Part shown: piece after piece, positions 46,251 to 56,257 of the stretch
How positions within the stretch are numbered: the first letter of the stretch is position 1
Layout of the letters: each line of letters starts with the position of its first letter
Made by a program: the position numbers and the translations under genes
NCBI GenBank assembly: GCA_027035575.1
Contig: JALVUQ010000063.1
Location: forward strand, 1 to 64,000
DNA: 64,000 bases
Direction of reading: 5' to 3'
Source: Desulfurellales bacterium
Lineage (GTDB): Bacteria > Campylobacterota_A > Desulfurellia > Desulfurellales > Hippeaceae
Notes under the pieces: generated by a model
Told to the model about the DNA's origin: nothing
Seen by the model: the letters and a program-made list of their open reading frames with translations, nothing else
The model's database searches: none

Positions 46251-49200
46251 GAAGTGATAAAAATATAGCCGGCAAGCTTGCCGATAGTTTCATAGACTCA
46301 AAAGTCACGCTGCTTATCATACTCATAATTTTAACCCTCGGTGCAATGGCTGTTTTTATGACACCGAGGATGTATGACCCTGAGATTAAGGTTCCGGCTG
46401 CCAATATCATTGTTCAAAGACCCGATACTCCCACGGTTGAAATGGAAAATCAACTTATAAAACCTCTGGATTCGCTTATAGGCTCGATAACCGGTATCGA
46501 CCACACGTTTAGTTTTGCCACAGATGATTTCGGCGTCGTTACGGCTCAGTTTAAGGTGGGAGAAGACCAGGAAAGAAGTCTAATCAAACTGTACAACCAA
46601 ATTATGAGAAATATGGGCAGGATGCCGAAAGGTACCGTTCAACCCATTATAAACTCTATAGGTGTGGATGATATACCCATTGTTACAATAACCCTCTTTT
46701 CGGATAAACTGGACTATTTCAGACTGAGAAATTTAGCCTGCAAAGTTCTTGATAACTTGAGAGGAATACCCAATATCGGCTCAAACTCTGTTATTGGCGG
46801 CGCAAAAAAGGTGTTCTATATTCACTTTATTCCGCAAAAGTTAAACTACTACAAAATCGGTTTGAACCAAATAATACAACTGTTAAAGTCAAGCAACGTA
46901 TTTGTCCCGTCAGGGCATCTTATTAAAAACAACAAACGCATAAGGATTGTGCTTTCCAACTTAATCAGGACAAAACGGGCTTTAAGCAATACCATAGTAA
47001 AGGTTTACGGTTCAAAGGTCGTTTTTCTCAAAGACATTGCAGATATAGAAGCCGCAAATAAAGAGAACAACACCTATTCTTTGTTTGCATACGGAAAAGG
47101 TTCTCCAAAGCACTTCAAAGCAAATAATCAAATCAAAGCCGTTACCATAGCCATAGCCAAAAAAACCGGCAGTAATGCCGTCGTTGTTGCAGACAGCGTT
47201 ATCAAAAGACTGAAAGAGCTAAAGGGTGTTATGATTCCTCAAGATGTAGGCATAAAGATTATGAGAAACTACGGCAGCAAGGCAAATAAAGCCGTAAATA
47301 CACTTATAGACCACCTCTCCATTTCAATTATAGTTGTTGCCGTTATACTGATACTCTTTTTAGGATGGAGGGAGTCTATCATTGTAACTTTAAGCGTGCC
47401 GCTCGTACTTTTAAGCGTGTTGTTTACGGATTTTATCGTAGGGCAAAGTATAAACAGGATAACGCTTTTTGCTCTTATTCTCTCCCTCGGACTGCTTGTT
47501 GACAGCGGCATTGTCGTTATAGAAAACATACACAGGCATATATCGTTAGGCAAAGTCAAAAAATTCAGAGATACAATCGTTGAATCCACAAACGAAGTCG
47601 GAAATCCTACAAATATAGCCACAATAGCCGTTATACTGGCTTTTATCCCTATGGCTTTTGTAGGCGGTATGATGGGTCCTTTTATGAGGCCTATTCCCAT
47701 AAACGTTCCGATAGCAATGATAGTTTCTGTTATTGTTGCATATACGATAATACCCTATATCAGCAAACGATTTTTAACTCATAAAAAGAAACACTCCCAA
47801 ACAAAAAGGGATTTGCTTCAAACGCTCTACAAACAAACCATTATACCTCTTTTAAGGTCGAAACTCTTAAGAGGCTCAATCTATGTTTTAGCTGTGATTT
47901 TACTTTTCCTATCCCTGTTAATGCCTGCCTGGCAGTTTTTAAGACCCTCAGGACTAAACGGTCCGCTCAGTCCTTTCGGTGTTGAGTTTAAACTTCTGCC
48001 TGAAAGCAATGTAAATACGTTTCTTGTGGAGGTAAAAGCCCCTTTTGACACCCCTATTGAAACGACACTCGCCATAGCACAAAAAGCCGGCGATATTATA
48101 GGCAGCAACCCATATGTAACGGAATATCAGATATATGCGGGTATTTCAGCACCCTTTGATTTCGGTTCTTTAATGAGAACATACCTTATGAGCGACACCC
48201 CGAATATTGCACAAATCAGAATAAACTTAAAAAAAGATGACAGACCTCAGGAGATAGAAATAATAAAAAATATAAACAAACATCTGAATATTTTAAGAAA
48301 CAGGTACAAAAATGTTATATTTAAGGTAATAAAAGAGCCTCCCGGTCCTCCGACAAGGGCACAGATACTTGCACAGCTATACGGTCCTAATTATGAAAAA
48401 CTTCAGGAAAGCTCCAGAATAATCAAAAATTATTTCAAAAAGATTTACAATGTTACAAACATAGACAGCTCCGTCTATCCTACCTATTACGAATATAAAA
48501 TACACATAGACTACCAAAAGGCTATGATTGCCGGATTAACACCGCAAGATGTGGCAAATTTTTTATATTCCTACATACGAGGAATTACCGTCAAATGGGC
48601 GTATGATGAAAATTTCACCGAACCGGTATATATTGTACTGAGGCTTAAAAAGAAAGACAGAGCAAACCTTGAAAACATACTGAATTTAAGACTTTTGACA
48701 AGAAGCGGCAAACTTGTGCCTTTGAGAGATATTGCAAGCGTCAGGAAAGTCAAGCAGCAACAACCCATTTACAACAGGGATGAACACAGGGTTGTTTATG
48801 TGAGTGCGGATATGATTGATTTTACACCGGTTTACGGACTTTTATACCTCGATAAAAAACTCAACGGCAAAAAACTCTCAAACGGCATTGTATTTCACAC
48901 TGCGAATCTCGGATTTACACACTCCGTTCCCAAAGACGCTGCCTTCTATCAGATACGCTGGGGCGGGGATATGAGGCTCACGCTTGATGTGTTCAGGGAT
49001 TTGGGCATTGCCTTTATTTTTGCAATAGTGTTTATCTACTTCATACTTGTGGGATACTACAAATCCTTTGTCATACCAATAATAGTTATGGGTGCAATAC
49101 CTCTTACCATAATAGGAATTTTCCCCGGTCATTGGATACTGCACCAGCCGTTTACGGCAACATCTATGATTGGCGTAATAGCCCTTGCCGGAATAGTCGT

Positions 49201-49474
49201 TAGAAACTCCCTCCTGCTTATAGATTTTATACTTGACTATGAGAAAAAAGGTAAACCGCTCAACCTGTCCGTTTTGGAATCCGGAGCTGTCAGGTTCAGA
49301 CCGATTTTATTAACCGCACTGGCTATCATTTTCGGCTCTGCAACAATGCTGCAGGACCCGATTTTTAACGGGCTTGCCATCTCACTGATATTCGGAACGC
49401 TGATTTCAACCCTGTTAACTCTCATTCTTATCCCTCTGTTGTACTACTCTTACAAAAAACACTCATTAAAATAA
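46247..49474 (+). CDS. RND family efflux permease (AcrB/HAE type)
   Basis: The protein is 1075 residues with the duplicated RND layout: one membrane helix, a large periplasmic domain, six helices, and the same again. Helix 4 keeps the acidic residue in LGLLVDSGIVVIENIHRH, as in proton-driven pumps; the second half has GVIALAGIVVRNSLLLIDF. The periplasmic porter domains are divergent. Substrate (drugs, lipids, metals) is unknown; no CzcA-type DFG.DGA signature is seen. Confidence 0.93.
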   Translation: MRSDKNIAGKLADSFIDSKVTLLIILIILTLGAMAVFMTPRMYDPEIKVPAANIIVQRPDTPTVEMENQLIKPLDSLIGSITGIDHTFSFATDDFGVVTAQFKVGEDQERSLIKLYNQIMRNMGRMPKGTVQPIINSIGVDDIPIVTITLFSDKLDYFRLRNLACKVLDNLRGIPNIGSNSVIGGAKKVFYIHFIPQKLNYYKIGLNQIIQLLKSSNVFVPSGHLIKNNKRIRIVLSNLIRTKRALSNTIVKVYGSKVVFLKDIADIEAANKENNTYSLFAYGKGSPKHFKANNQIKAVTIAIAKKTGSNAVVVADSVIKRLKELKGVMIPQDVGIKIMRNYGSKANKAVNTLIDHLSISIIVVAVILILFLGWRESIIVTLSVPLVLLSVLFTDFIVGQSINRITLFALILSLGLLVDSGIVVIENIHRHISLGKVKKFRDTIVESTNEVGNPTNIATIAVILAFIPMAFVGGMMGPFMRPIPINVPIAMIVSVIVAYTIIPYISKRFLTHKKKHSQTKRDLLQTLYKQTIIPLLRSKLLRGSIYVLAVILLFLSLLMPAWQFLRPSGLNGPLSPFGVEFKLLPESNVNTFLVEVKAPFDTPIETTLAIAQKAGDIIGSNPYVTEYQIYAGISAPFDFGSLMRTYLMSDTPNIAQIRINLKKDDRPQEIEIIKNINKHLNILRNRYKNVIFKVIKEPPGPPTRAQILAQLYGPNYEKLQESSRIIKNYFKKIYNVTNIDSSVYPTYYEYKIHIDYQKAMIAGLTPQDVANFLYSYIRGITVKWAYDENFTEPVYIVLRLKKKDRANLENILNLRLLTRSGKLVPLRDIASVRKVKQQQPIYNRDEHRVVYVSADMIDFTPVYGLLYLDKKLNGKKLSNGIVFHTANLGFTHSVPKDAAFYQIRWGGDMRLTLDVFRDLGIAFIFAIVFIYFILVGYYKSFVIPIIVMGAIPLTIIGIFPGHWILHQPFTATSMIGVIALAGIVVRNSLLLIDFILDYEKKGKPLNLSVLESGAVRFRPILLTALAIIFGSATMLQDPIFNGLAISLIFGTLISTLLTLILIPLLYYSYKKHSLK

Positions 49475-49485
49475 AAGGAGTCGAT

Positions 49486-49959
49486 ATGTTAAAAAAGATT
49501 GCAGTTGCTTTTTTTATTTTAAGTTTAAACGCCTATGCGGGAAACTTCGGAAACCTTCAAAGCTACTTTGCAAACGAAAGCAAAACACAAACTTTTCTTC
49601 TGTTTAGCGGATATGCTCATCTTAATTTTATAGGCGGTTTTGCAGACGGAAACTATAAGCTTGTATCATACTCAATAAAACCCTACTCCAACAATATTTA
49701 CATATTAAATGTCGTTGTTAAAAAGAAAAAACACTTCTTCAGCTACGTAAGAAGATTTACACTACCCTTTTTCTATAACGGCTCAATAATAGCCTTTAAA
49801 ACAATAAGGGGTAAAATGGTGTATAGGTTAGGTGATGACTTGCTGGAAATGGTTAGGATAAAAAACGGGTGGAAATTAATCAGACAACCGCAAACGATAC
49901 AGGTTAAACTTCCTGTTAACGGCGGATACCTCTACCTATCAATCAGAAAAAACAGGTAA
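49486..49959 (+). CDS. Small secreted protein after the RND pump
   Basis: This 157-residue protein is not recognised. A signal peptide (1-18, ending AYA) is followed by a beta-rich, Tyr/Phe/Lys-rich basic domain with no Cys. It lies 11 bases after the pump gene with a good AAAAGGAG site, so it is likely part of the efflux operon as an accessory periplasmic protein. That role is inferred only. Confidence 0.7.
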   Translation: MLKKIAVAFFILSLNAYAGNFGNLQSYFANESKTQTFLLFSGYAHLNFIGGFADGNYKLVSYSIKPYSNNIYILNVVVKKKKHFFSYVRRFTLPFFYNGSIIAFKTIRGKMVYRLGDDLLEMVRIKNGWKLIRQPQTIQVKLPVNGGYLYLSIRKNR

Positions 49960-50078
49960 AATTATACCTCCATTCAATTAATCTTTCTTAATAAAACGAT
50001 TTTCAGCTATTAGATTTTATTTTATTCTCTTTCCAAACTATGCTATATTGGTTGTAAGAATATTTTGTCGGAGAGTCT

Positions 50079-51479
50079 ATGCAAGCTATCGAAATAGAAA
50101 AAATTTGCTCTGCAAAAGTTAGAAAAAATATGGAAATTAAAGGGCTTTCCTACGACTCAAGGAAGGTTAAAGAAAACCACCTGTTCTTTGCCATAAAGGG
50201 TCACAAAACAGACGGAAATATATTTGTTGATGAGCTTTTGAAAAAGTTCGGCAATATTGTTGTTGTCACGGAAAACGATTTTGACGACAGCAGGTGTATA
50301 AAAGTCAAAGACGTAAGAGATTGTATGGGCAAAATCGCATCCCTGTTTTACAACAACCCGACAGACAGACTTAATGTTGTAGGCATAACGGGCACAAACG
50401 GAAAAACCACAACAACATACCTTCTGCATTCCATATTTGAAAAAAGTGACATTATAGGAACAACCGGATATACAATAGGCGGCTTTAAGCATAAACTTGA
50501 AAACACCACGCCCGAATCGGCAGACCTGCATAAGATTTTCGACCTTATGGTCAAAAACAACGATATGTACTGCTTTATGGAGGCTTCGTCTCACGCAATC
50601 ACACTCAAACGTACAAGCGGTATAAAATTCGCTCTAAAAGTTTTTACAAACATCTCGCAAGACCATCTTGACTACTACAAAACTATGGAAAATTATGCTC
50701 AAGCCAAATTGTCGTTTTTTAACAAAGAGGATAAAAAGGTCGTAAATGCAGACGATAATTACGCAAGTGGGATTATTGATAAAAACACCATAACCTACGG
50801 ATTCAGCGAACAAGCCGACATATATCCGGTTGATTACAGTTTTGACATTGACGGCATAAGACTAAAGCTCAATGTCTTTTCAAAAATCGTGGATATAGAG
50901 TCGAGCTTAATCGGAAGATACAACATCTACAACATAATGTGCGCTGTGGGTGTATCCGTGTTTTTTGAAAAGGATTTAAACGGTGTGGCAGAAGGCATAA
51001 AAAACTGCACCAACGTACCCGGACGACTCGAATTTTTTAAGAAAAACTCGGTTTATGCAGTTGTTGATTACGCACACACAGACGATGCCATGTCCAACGT
51101 TTTATCAACGCTTAAAGAGATAAAAAAAGGCAGGTTAATAGTTGTTTTCGGAGCAGGCGGTGACAGAGACAAAACAAAAAGACCGAAAATGGGGCGGGTG
51201 GCTGAAACGCTTGCTGATACAGCCATAGTTACAAGCGATAACCCAAGAAGCGAAAATCCTGACAGTATAATAGAAGATATTCTAAAAGGCATTGAAGATA
51301 AAAGTCATATTGTTGTCGAAGCAGACAGGCAAAAAGCAATAGAAAAAGCGCTCGATATGGCAAAAAAGAACGATATTGTTGCAGTTGTGGGCAAGGGGCA
51401 TGAGGATTACCAGATTCTCAAAGACAGAACAATTCACTTTGACGACAGGGAAGTTATAAAAAAACATTGGCAAATATAA
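50079..51479 (+). CDS. murE: UDP-MurNAc-L-Ala-D-Glu:meso-diaminopimelate ligase
   Basis: The protein is 466 residues. ATP loop GITGTNGKTTT (about 104), central ligase motifs with YAHTDDAM, and the substrate-choosing DNPRSENP, the DNPR form specific for meso-diaminopimelate. It adds the third residue of the peptidoglycan stem peptide in the cytoplasm. First gene of a murE-murF-mraY-murD-ftsW cluster; GGAGAG ribosome site. Confidence 0.97.
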   Translation: MQAIEIEKICSAKVRKNMEIKGLSYDSRKVKENHLFFAIKGHKTDGNIFVDELLKKFGNIVVVTENDFDDSRCIKVKDVRDCMGKIASLFYNNPTDRLNVVGITGTNGKTTTTYLLHSIFEKSDIIGTTGYTIGGFKHKLENTTPESADLHKIFDLMVKNNDMYCFMEASSHAITLKRTSGIKFALKVFTNISQDHLDYYKTMENYAQAKLSFFNKEDKKVVNADDNYASGIIDKNTITYGFSEQADIYPVDYSFDIDGIRLKLNVFSKIVDIESSLIGRYNIYNIMCAVGVSVFFEKDLNGVAEGIKNCTNVPGRLEFFKKNSVYAVVDYAHTDDAMSNVLSTLKEIKKGRLIVVFGAGGDRDKTKRPKMGRVAETLADTAIVTSDNPRSENPDSIIEDILKGIEDKSHIVVEADRQKAIEKALDMAKKNDIVAVVGKGHEDYQILKDRTIHFDDREVIKKHWQI

Positions 51480-52777
51480 CATTTGATGAGCTTCTAAAAG
51501 AGCTCGATTACAGACAAACATACGGCATTAAACATAAGGAGTTTAACAATATTAAAATAGATTCACGAGAAATAGAAAAAGGAGATATATTTATTGCGCT
51601 TGTAGGAGAAAATCATAATGCGCACAAATTTATACCGGAGGCGTTCTCAAACGGCGCATACCTTTCGATAGTTCAACAAAACGTAGAATACCCTCATATA
51701 CTTGTTGATAACACCTTCGAGGCGTTAAAAAAACTTGCGGGTTATATGCTTAAAAAATCAAATGCCAAATCAATAGCCGTTACGGGCTCTACGGGAAAGA
51801 CGACAACGAAAGATTTGATTTGCTCTATTTTGCATCTGAAAAAATGCCATAAAACAAAAAGTAACGAAAACAACTTCATAGGTGTATCAAAAACGCTGTT
51901 GAGCATCGGTGAAAACGAGGTGTGTGTTGTTGAAGCGGGAACAAACCATATCGGAGAAATGGCAGAAATCGCAAAATTTTTTAAACCTGATACAGCCGTT
52001 TTTACAAATATAGGAAACTCCCATCTTGAGCATTTCGAATCGCGCAGGAATATATTGAAGGAAAAACTGTCCCTATTGAGTAAAAAAACATACCCTATTT
52101 ACAACTACGATGACTTTTTGTTAAGGGACGCTCTTCAAGGAAAGGGCTTTTCTTGTTCTTTAATAAACCCTCAAGCCGATATGTATATAAAAAATATAAA
52201 AAACAGCACCGTCACGTTACGATATTTGAATAGAGACATTGAAATAATACCGCCGAAGGATGTAAACATCTATAATACCCTGCTCTCTGTGGCAGCAGCT
52301 TTGGTTTATGATAGAAATCTGACTCAAAACGAAATAAACAAGGGGTTAAGCACGTTCAAGCATCAGGCTTTAAGAATGCAGAAAGAGTATTTGAACAATA
52401 CGGAATTCATACTGGACTGCTACAATGCAAATCCCGATTCGGTTAAATACGCCATATCGGAATTATCAAAAAAACCGGGCAAAAAACTGGTGATTTTAGG
52501 GGATATGCTTGAGCTTGGCAAATACGCCGAACCTTTGCATAGAAAAGTCGGTGAATTTTTATCAAATTTCGATATGGATTTGATTGCATTTGGCAAAAAT
52601 GCTTACGAAATCTACGATAAAGTTAGAAATACAAAAAACGAAGCTCTCTTTTTTGAAGATAAAAAAGAGCTTGTTAAGGAGTTGAAAAACAGGTTTGACT
52701 CTTACGACACAGTATTGATAAAGGGCTCACGCGCAATGAAAATGGAAGAGATATTCCATCTGCTAAAGGGAGAATAG
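51467..52777 (+). CDS. murF: UDP-MurNAc-tripeptide:D-Ala-D-Ala ligase
   Basis: The protein is 436 residues beginning at a TTG at 51467 that overlaps murE by 13 bases. N-terminal domain with KIDSREIEKGDIFIAL, ATP loop VTGSTGKTTTKDL, EAGTNHIGEMAEIA, and FILDCYNANPDS in the C-terminal part. It completes the pentapeptide precursor. The TTG start has only a distant AGGGA; no better codon is nearby. Confidence 0.95.
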   Translation: MANITFDELLKELDYRQTYGIKHKEFNNIKIDSREIEKGDIFIALVGENHNAHKFIPEAFSNGAYLSIVQQNVEYPHILVDNTFEALKKLAGYMLKKSNAKSIAVTGSTGKTTTKDLICSILHLKKCHKTKSNENNFIGVSKTLLSIGENEVCVVEAGTNHIGEMAEIAKFFKPDTAVFTNIGNSHLEHFESRRNILKEKLSLLSKKTYPIYNYDDFLLRDALQGKGFSCSLINPQADMYIKNIKNSTVTLRYLNRDIEIIPPKDVNIYNTLLSVAAALVYDRNLTQNEINKGLSTFKHQALRMQKEYLNNTEFILDCYNANPDSVKYAISELSKKPGKKLVILGDMLELGKYAEPLHRKVGEFLSNFDMDLIAFGKNAYEIYDKVRNTKNEALFFEDKKELVKELKNRFDSYDTVLIKGSRAMKMEEIFHLLKGE

Positions 52778-52780
52778 AGA

Positions 52781-53872
52781 ATGTTTTACTATATATTTTA
52801 CGAAAAGCTTCTGCACTTTTTCAGCCCCTTCAACGTATTTCACTACATAACGTTTCGTTCAATTATGGCAAGCGTAACCGCATTGATTTTTTCTTTGTGG
52901 TTTGCAAACAGATTCATACCCTATTTAAGAAAAATGCAGATAAAAGACAGCTTTAAAGGGTATGAGCCTCAGAATCACAGACAAAAAGCAGGCACGCCGA
53001 CAATAGGCGGAATAATAATCTGGAGCGGTTTTTTTATATCGTCTATTTTATGGGCAAGGTTGGATAATGCACTTGTCTGGATTTCTCTTTTTGGAACAGC
53101 GTTATTTGTATCAATAGGGTTTTTGGACGACTTTTTAAAGATAAAAAGAGGTAAAAATGACGGTTTAAAAGCAGGAACAAAGATGGCTTTTCAGGTTGTA
53201 TCCGCACTCTTAACAGCCTGTCTTATATATTTTGCAGAATCCAAACTAACACCTTGCAGCAGTTGCCTATACATACCGTTTATCAAAAACGGCATAATAA
53301 ATTTGGGTTATTTCTATATAATTTTTGCCGTCTTTGTCATTGTCGGAACCTCAAACGCCGTTAACCTGACAGACGGACTTGACGGACTTGCAACGGGACC
53401 CTCTCTTACAACAATTATGCCTTTAATTATCTTTGCATATGTTTCGGGAAATATAATTTTTTCTCACTACCTTCACGTTCCTCACATCAAAGGTGCAGGT
53501 GAAATGAGTATAATTCTTGCATCGTTGGCAGGTGCACTTCTGGCATTTCTATGGTACAACTGCTACCCGGCTGAGGTTTTTATGGGGGACACAGGCTCTT
53601 TGGCTTTAGGGGCTCTGCTTGGCATTGTTGCCGTAATAGTCAAAGAGGAGATAGTCCTTGCAATTGCAGGCGGTATATTCGTTTTGGAAACCGTTTCTGT
53701 CATAATCCAGGTTATTAGCTATAAAACAACCGGTGAGAGAGTATTTAAGATGGCGCCGATACACCATCACTTTGAACTTAAAGGCTGGGCGGAATCAAAA
53801 GTTATAGTGCGCTTCTGGATAATATCCCTAATTTTGGCGCTGTTGTCACTTACAGCGTTAAAACTCAGATAA
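52781..53872 (+). CDS. mraY: Phospho-N-acetylmuramoyl-pentapeptide transferase
   Basis: The protein is 363 residues with about ten membrane segments. Catalytic motifs: GTPTIGGI near 72, the DDFLKIKRGKNDGL pair near 115, NLTDGLDGLATGP near 197, and the histidine motif APIHHHFELKGWAE near 325. It loads the muramyl pentapeptide on undecaprenyl phosphate (lipid I). Confidence 0.98.
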   Translation: MFYYIFYEKLLHFFSPFNVFHYITFRSIMASVTALIFSLWFANRFIPYLRKMQIKDSFKGYEPQNHRQKAGTPTIGGIIIWSGFFISSILWARLDNALVWISLFGTALFVSIGFLDDFLKIKRGKNDGLKAGTKMAFQVVSALLTACLIYFAESKLTPCSSCLYIPFIKNGIINLGYFYIIFAVFVIVGTSNAVNLTDGLDGLATGPSLTTIMPLIIFAYVSGNIIFSHYLHVPHIKGAGEMSIILASLAGALLAFLWYNCYPAEVFMGDTGSLALGALLGIVAVIVKEEIVLAIAGGIFVLETVSVIIQVISYKTTGERVFKMAPIHHHFELKGWAESKVIVRFWIISLILALLSLTALKLR

Positions 53873-53874
53873 CA

Positions 53875-55191
53875 ATGAAAAAAACAGCAATCTTAGGGTT
53901 TGGAAAAAGCGGACAAAGCGCCTATAACCTACTAAAAAGCATAAAAGAAGATGTCTGTGTATTTGACGATAGAAATCTAAAAGAGCCTGATAAAAACTTC
54001 TTTTTCGGAAAAAACGGGGATAGATTTTATGAGTTTGAGTTTGACGAAATAGTGACAAGCCCCGGCATTTCCAGATTTCACCCGTTTATACAATACGCAG
54101 TTAAAAAAAATATTCCGATAATTAGCGAACTCGAATTGGGTTTTAGATTTGCAAGCTGCCCAATCATAGCCATAACCGGCACAAACGGCAAGACGACAAC
54201 GGTTGCCTTAATAGAAAGGATAATGAAAAAGGCAAATAAAAAGGTTATAGCCTGCGGCAATTACGGTTTCCCCATCACTAAAGCGGTCAAAAGTTTAAAA
54301 AATCCCGATTATCTTATTGTTGAGGTCAGCAGCTATCAGCTTGAATTTATAAAGGACTTCAAGCCGTTTATCGCATCAATTTTAAATATTGGCTCAGACC
54401 ACATTAAGTGGCACGGCTCAAAAGAAGAATATAAAAAAGCCAAACTTAAAATATTTAAGAATCAAGAGCCTTGCGACTATTTCATAAAAAATAACGAGGA
54501 CGATTATATTTATAACGGAAAAGCCAAACTGCTTAAGTTTTCCAAAAAAGATAACAATGCAGAGTGTTTCTTGAATAAAGATAAAGTTGTTGTAAATTAC
54601 AAAAGCAATATTATAATAAAAAATATGAAGCTCTTGGGAGCGGGCAATCTTGAAAATGTTGCGGTTGCGGCTTTGGTCTCACAAATTTGCGGAATAGAAG
54701 ATAAAACTATTGTGGAGGTGACACAAGATATGGAGAATTTGAAGCATAGAATAGAGTTTATAGGTGAATTGGACGGCGTTAAATTTTACAACGACTCAAA
54801 AAGCACAAACATAGATTCGGTTGTTAATGCCTTGAATTCGTTTGAGGGCAATAACATAGTTTTGATACTCGGAGGAAAGCACAAAGGAGAGCCGTTTTCG
54901 TCACTGATAGAGCTTCTCAAAGAAAAAACAAGAGCCGTGGTGGTCTATGGAGAAGACAGAAAGCTGATATTAAAAGATTTGGAAAAAATGATACCGATAC
55001 CCCTTCCGGCTTTAAATTTAAGGGGTGCGGTGATAGGAGCATTTGAGGTTGCGGCAAAGGGTGATATAGTTTTGTTCAGCCCGGGAGGCTCAAGCTGCGA
55101 ACCGTTTGCAAATTTTGAAGAAAGAGGCGAAGCTTTCAAGAAAGAGTTCGAGAAGTACAAATACGACTATGAACACGCACCGAAAATATGA
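53875..55191 (+). CDS. murD: UDP-MurNAc-L-Ala:D-Glu ligase
   Basis: The protein is 438 residues. Dinucleotide-like N-terminus AILGFGKSGQSAYNLL, ATP loop ITGTNGKTTTVAL near 100, EVSSYQLE, FYNDSKSTNIDSV and ILGGKHKGEPF. It adds D-glutamate, the second stem residue. Two bases after mraY; overlaps ftsW by 23 bases. Confidence 0.97.
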   Translation: MKKTAILGFGKSGQSAYNLLKSIKEDVCVFDDRNLKEPDKNFFFGKNGDRFYEFEFDEIVTSPGISRFHPFIQYAVKKNIPIISELELGFRFASCPIIAITGTNGKTTTVALIERIMKKANKKVIACGNYGFPITKAVKSLKNPDYLIVEVSSYQLEFIKDFKPFIASILNIGSDHIKWHGSKEEYKKAKLKIFKNQEPCDYFIKNNEDDYIYNGKAKLLKFSKKDNNAECFLNKDKVVVNYKSNIIIKNMKLLGAGNLENVAVAALVSQICGIEDKTIVEVTQDMENLKHRIEFIGELDGVKFYNDSKSTNIDSVVNALNSFEGNNIVLILGGKHKGEPFSSLIELLKEKTRAVVVYGEDRKLILKDLEKMIPIPLPALNLRGAVIGAFEVAAKGDIVLFSPGGSSCEPFANFEERGEAFKKEFEKYKYDYEHAPKI

Positions 55192-56257
55192 TATCACGCT
55201 TTTAATAGTTCCATATTTTCTGCTTCTTGTTCTGGGCATAGTTGAAGTATGGTCTTCATCAAGGTATTTTGCATATATCAGATTTAACAATTCAAACTTT
55301 TTTTTGGAAAGGGAGGTATCCTATGCCCTGCTCTCCCTTCTGGCTACGCTGTTTATGTCGTTTGTAAATTACCGGTTTCTCAAGAAAATAACACCCTATC
55401 TCATTCTAATATCATTGATTTTTATGGTGCTTCTGCATCTTGGTTTCGGCGTTAATATAAGGGGTGCAACGCGCTGGATAAATATGGGCATACGGTTTGA
55501 ACCCTCACAGCTTGCGGAGCTGTCAATTCTTATATACATAGCCTATTTCATATCGGAAAAAGAGCAGTACAAAGACATTATGAGAGGCATTATACCCATA
55601 GCAACGGTTGTGGGTATCTTTTTTTTGCTTATTGCACTTGAGCCCGACGTAGGCACGGCTTTTTTGATATTTTTGACATTTCTGATTGTAATCTATGTTG
55701 CGGGCTACAGCACAAAAAACATAGCCCTTCTTCTTTTTCCGTCTATAATTGTCCTTGCGCTTGTAATATACACGCACCCTGAAAAACTTCAAAGGATTAT
55801 CTATTTTTTCGGTGAGAAAAAGGTTGACTTTCAGGTTAAGCAGGCTTTGATAGCCATAGGTTCGGGAGGTCTGTTCGGACACGGCATAGGAGCCGGAAAC
55901 TATAAAAATCTGTTCATACCGGATTCTTACAACGATTTTATAATGGCAGGAGTTGGCGAGGATTTGGGATTTTTCGGCATTTTTGTTGTAATAGCTCTGT
56001 TTGCTTCAATAATATTTTCCATTTTCTCAGTTTCACGCAAAAGCAACAGCATCTTCGGCAAACACCTCGCATTCGGAATAGGCGTTTTGTTGTCGATTCA
56101 AGCTATTATAAACCTGTTCAGCGTTTTTCATCTTATGCCTCCAAAGGGAATTACTATGCCGTTTTTGAGCTACGGAGGAACGAGTTTGATTATTCAGGGA
56201 ATGATGGTTGGAATCGTGATAAGTATATGCAGAGGTTCTTGTGGAGAAAAAACTTAA
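55169..56257 (+). CDS. ftsW: Septal peptidoglycan glycosyltransferase FtsW (SEDS family)
   Basis: The protein is 362 residues from the ATG at 55169 inside the end of murD; an earlier start at 55106 would overlap more and lacks the family N-terminus. Ten membrane segments; GATRWINMG and PSQLAEL near 115, LIALEPDVGTAFLI near 158 and the late PPKGITMPFLSYGGTSLI. FtsW polymerises glycan strands at the septum. RodA is the alternative, but the mur context favours FtsW. Confidence 0.92.
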   Translation: MNTHRKYDITLLIVPYFLLLVLGIVEVWSSSRYFAYIRFNNSNFFLEREVSYALLSLLATLFMSFVNYRFLKKITPYLILISLIFMVLLHLGFGVNIRGATRWINMGIRFEPSQLAELSILIYIAYFISEKEQYKDIMRGIIPIATVVGIFFLLIALEPDVGTAFLIFLTFLIVIYVAGYSTKNIALLLFPSIIVLALVIYTHPEKLQRIIYFFGEKKVDFQVKQALIAIGSGGLFGHGIGAGNYKNLFIPDSYNDFIMAGVGEDLGFFGIFVVIALFASIIFSIFSVSRKSNSIFGKHLAFGIGVLLSIQAIINLFSVFHLMPPKGITMPFLSYGGTSLIIQGMMVGIVISICRGSCGEKT

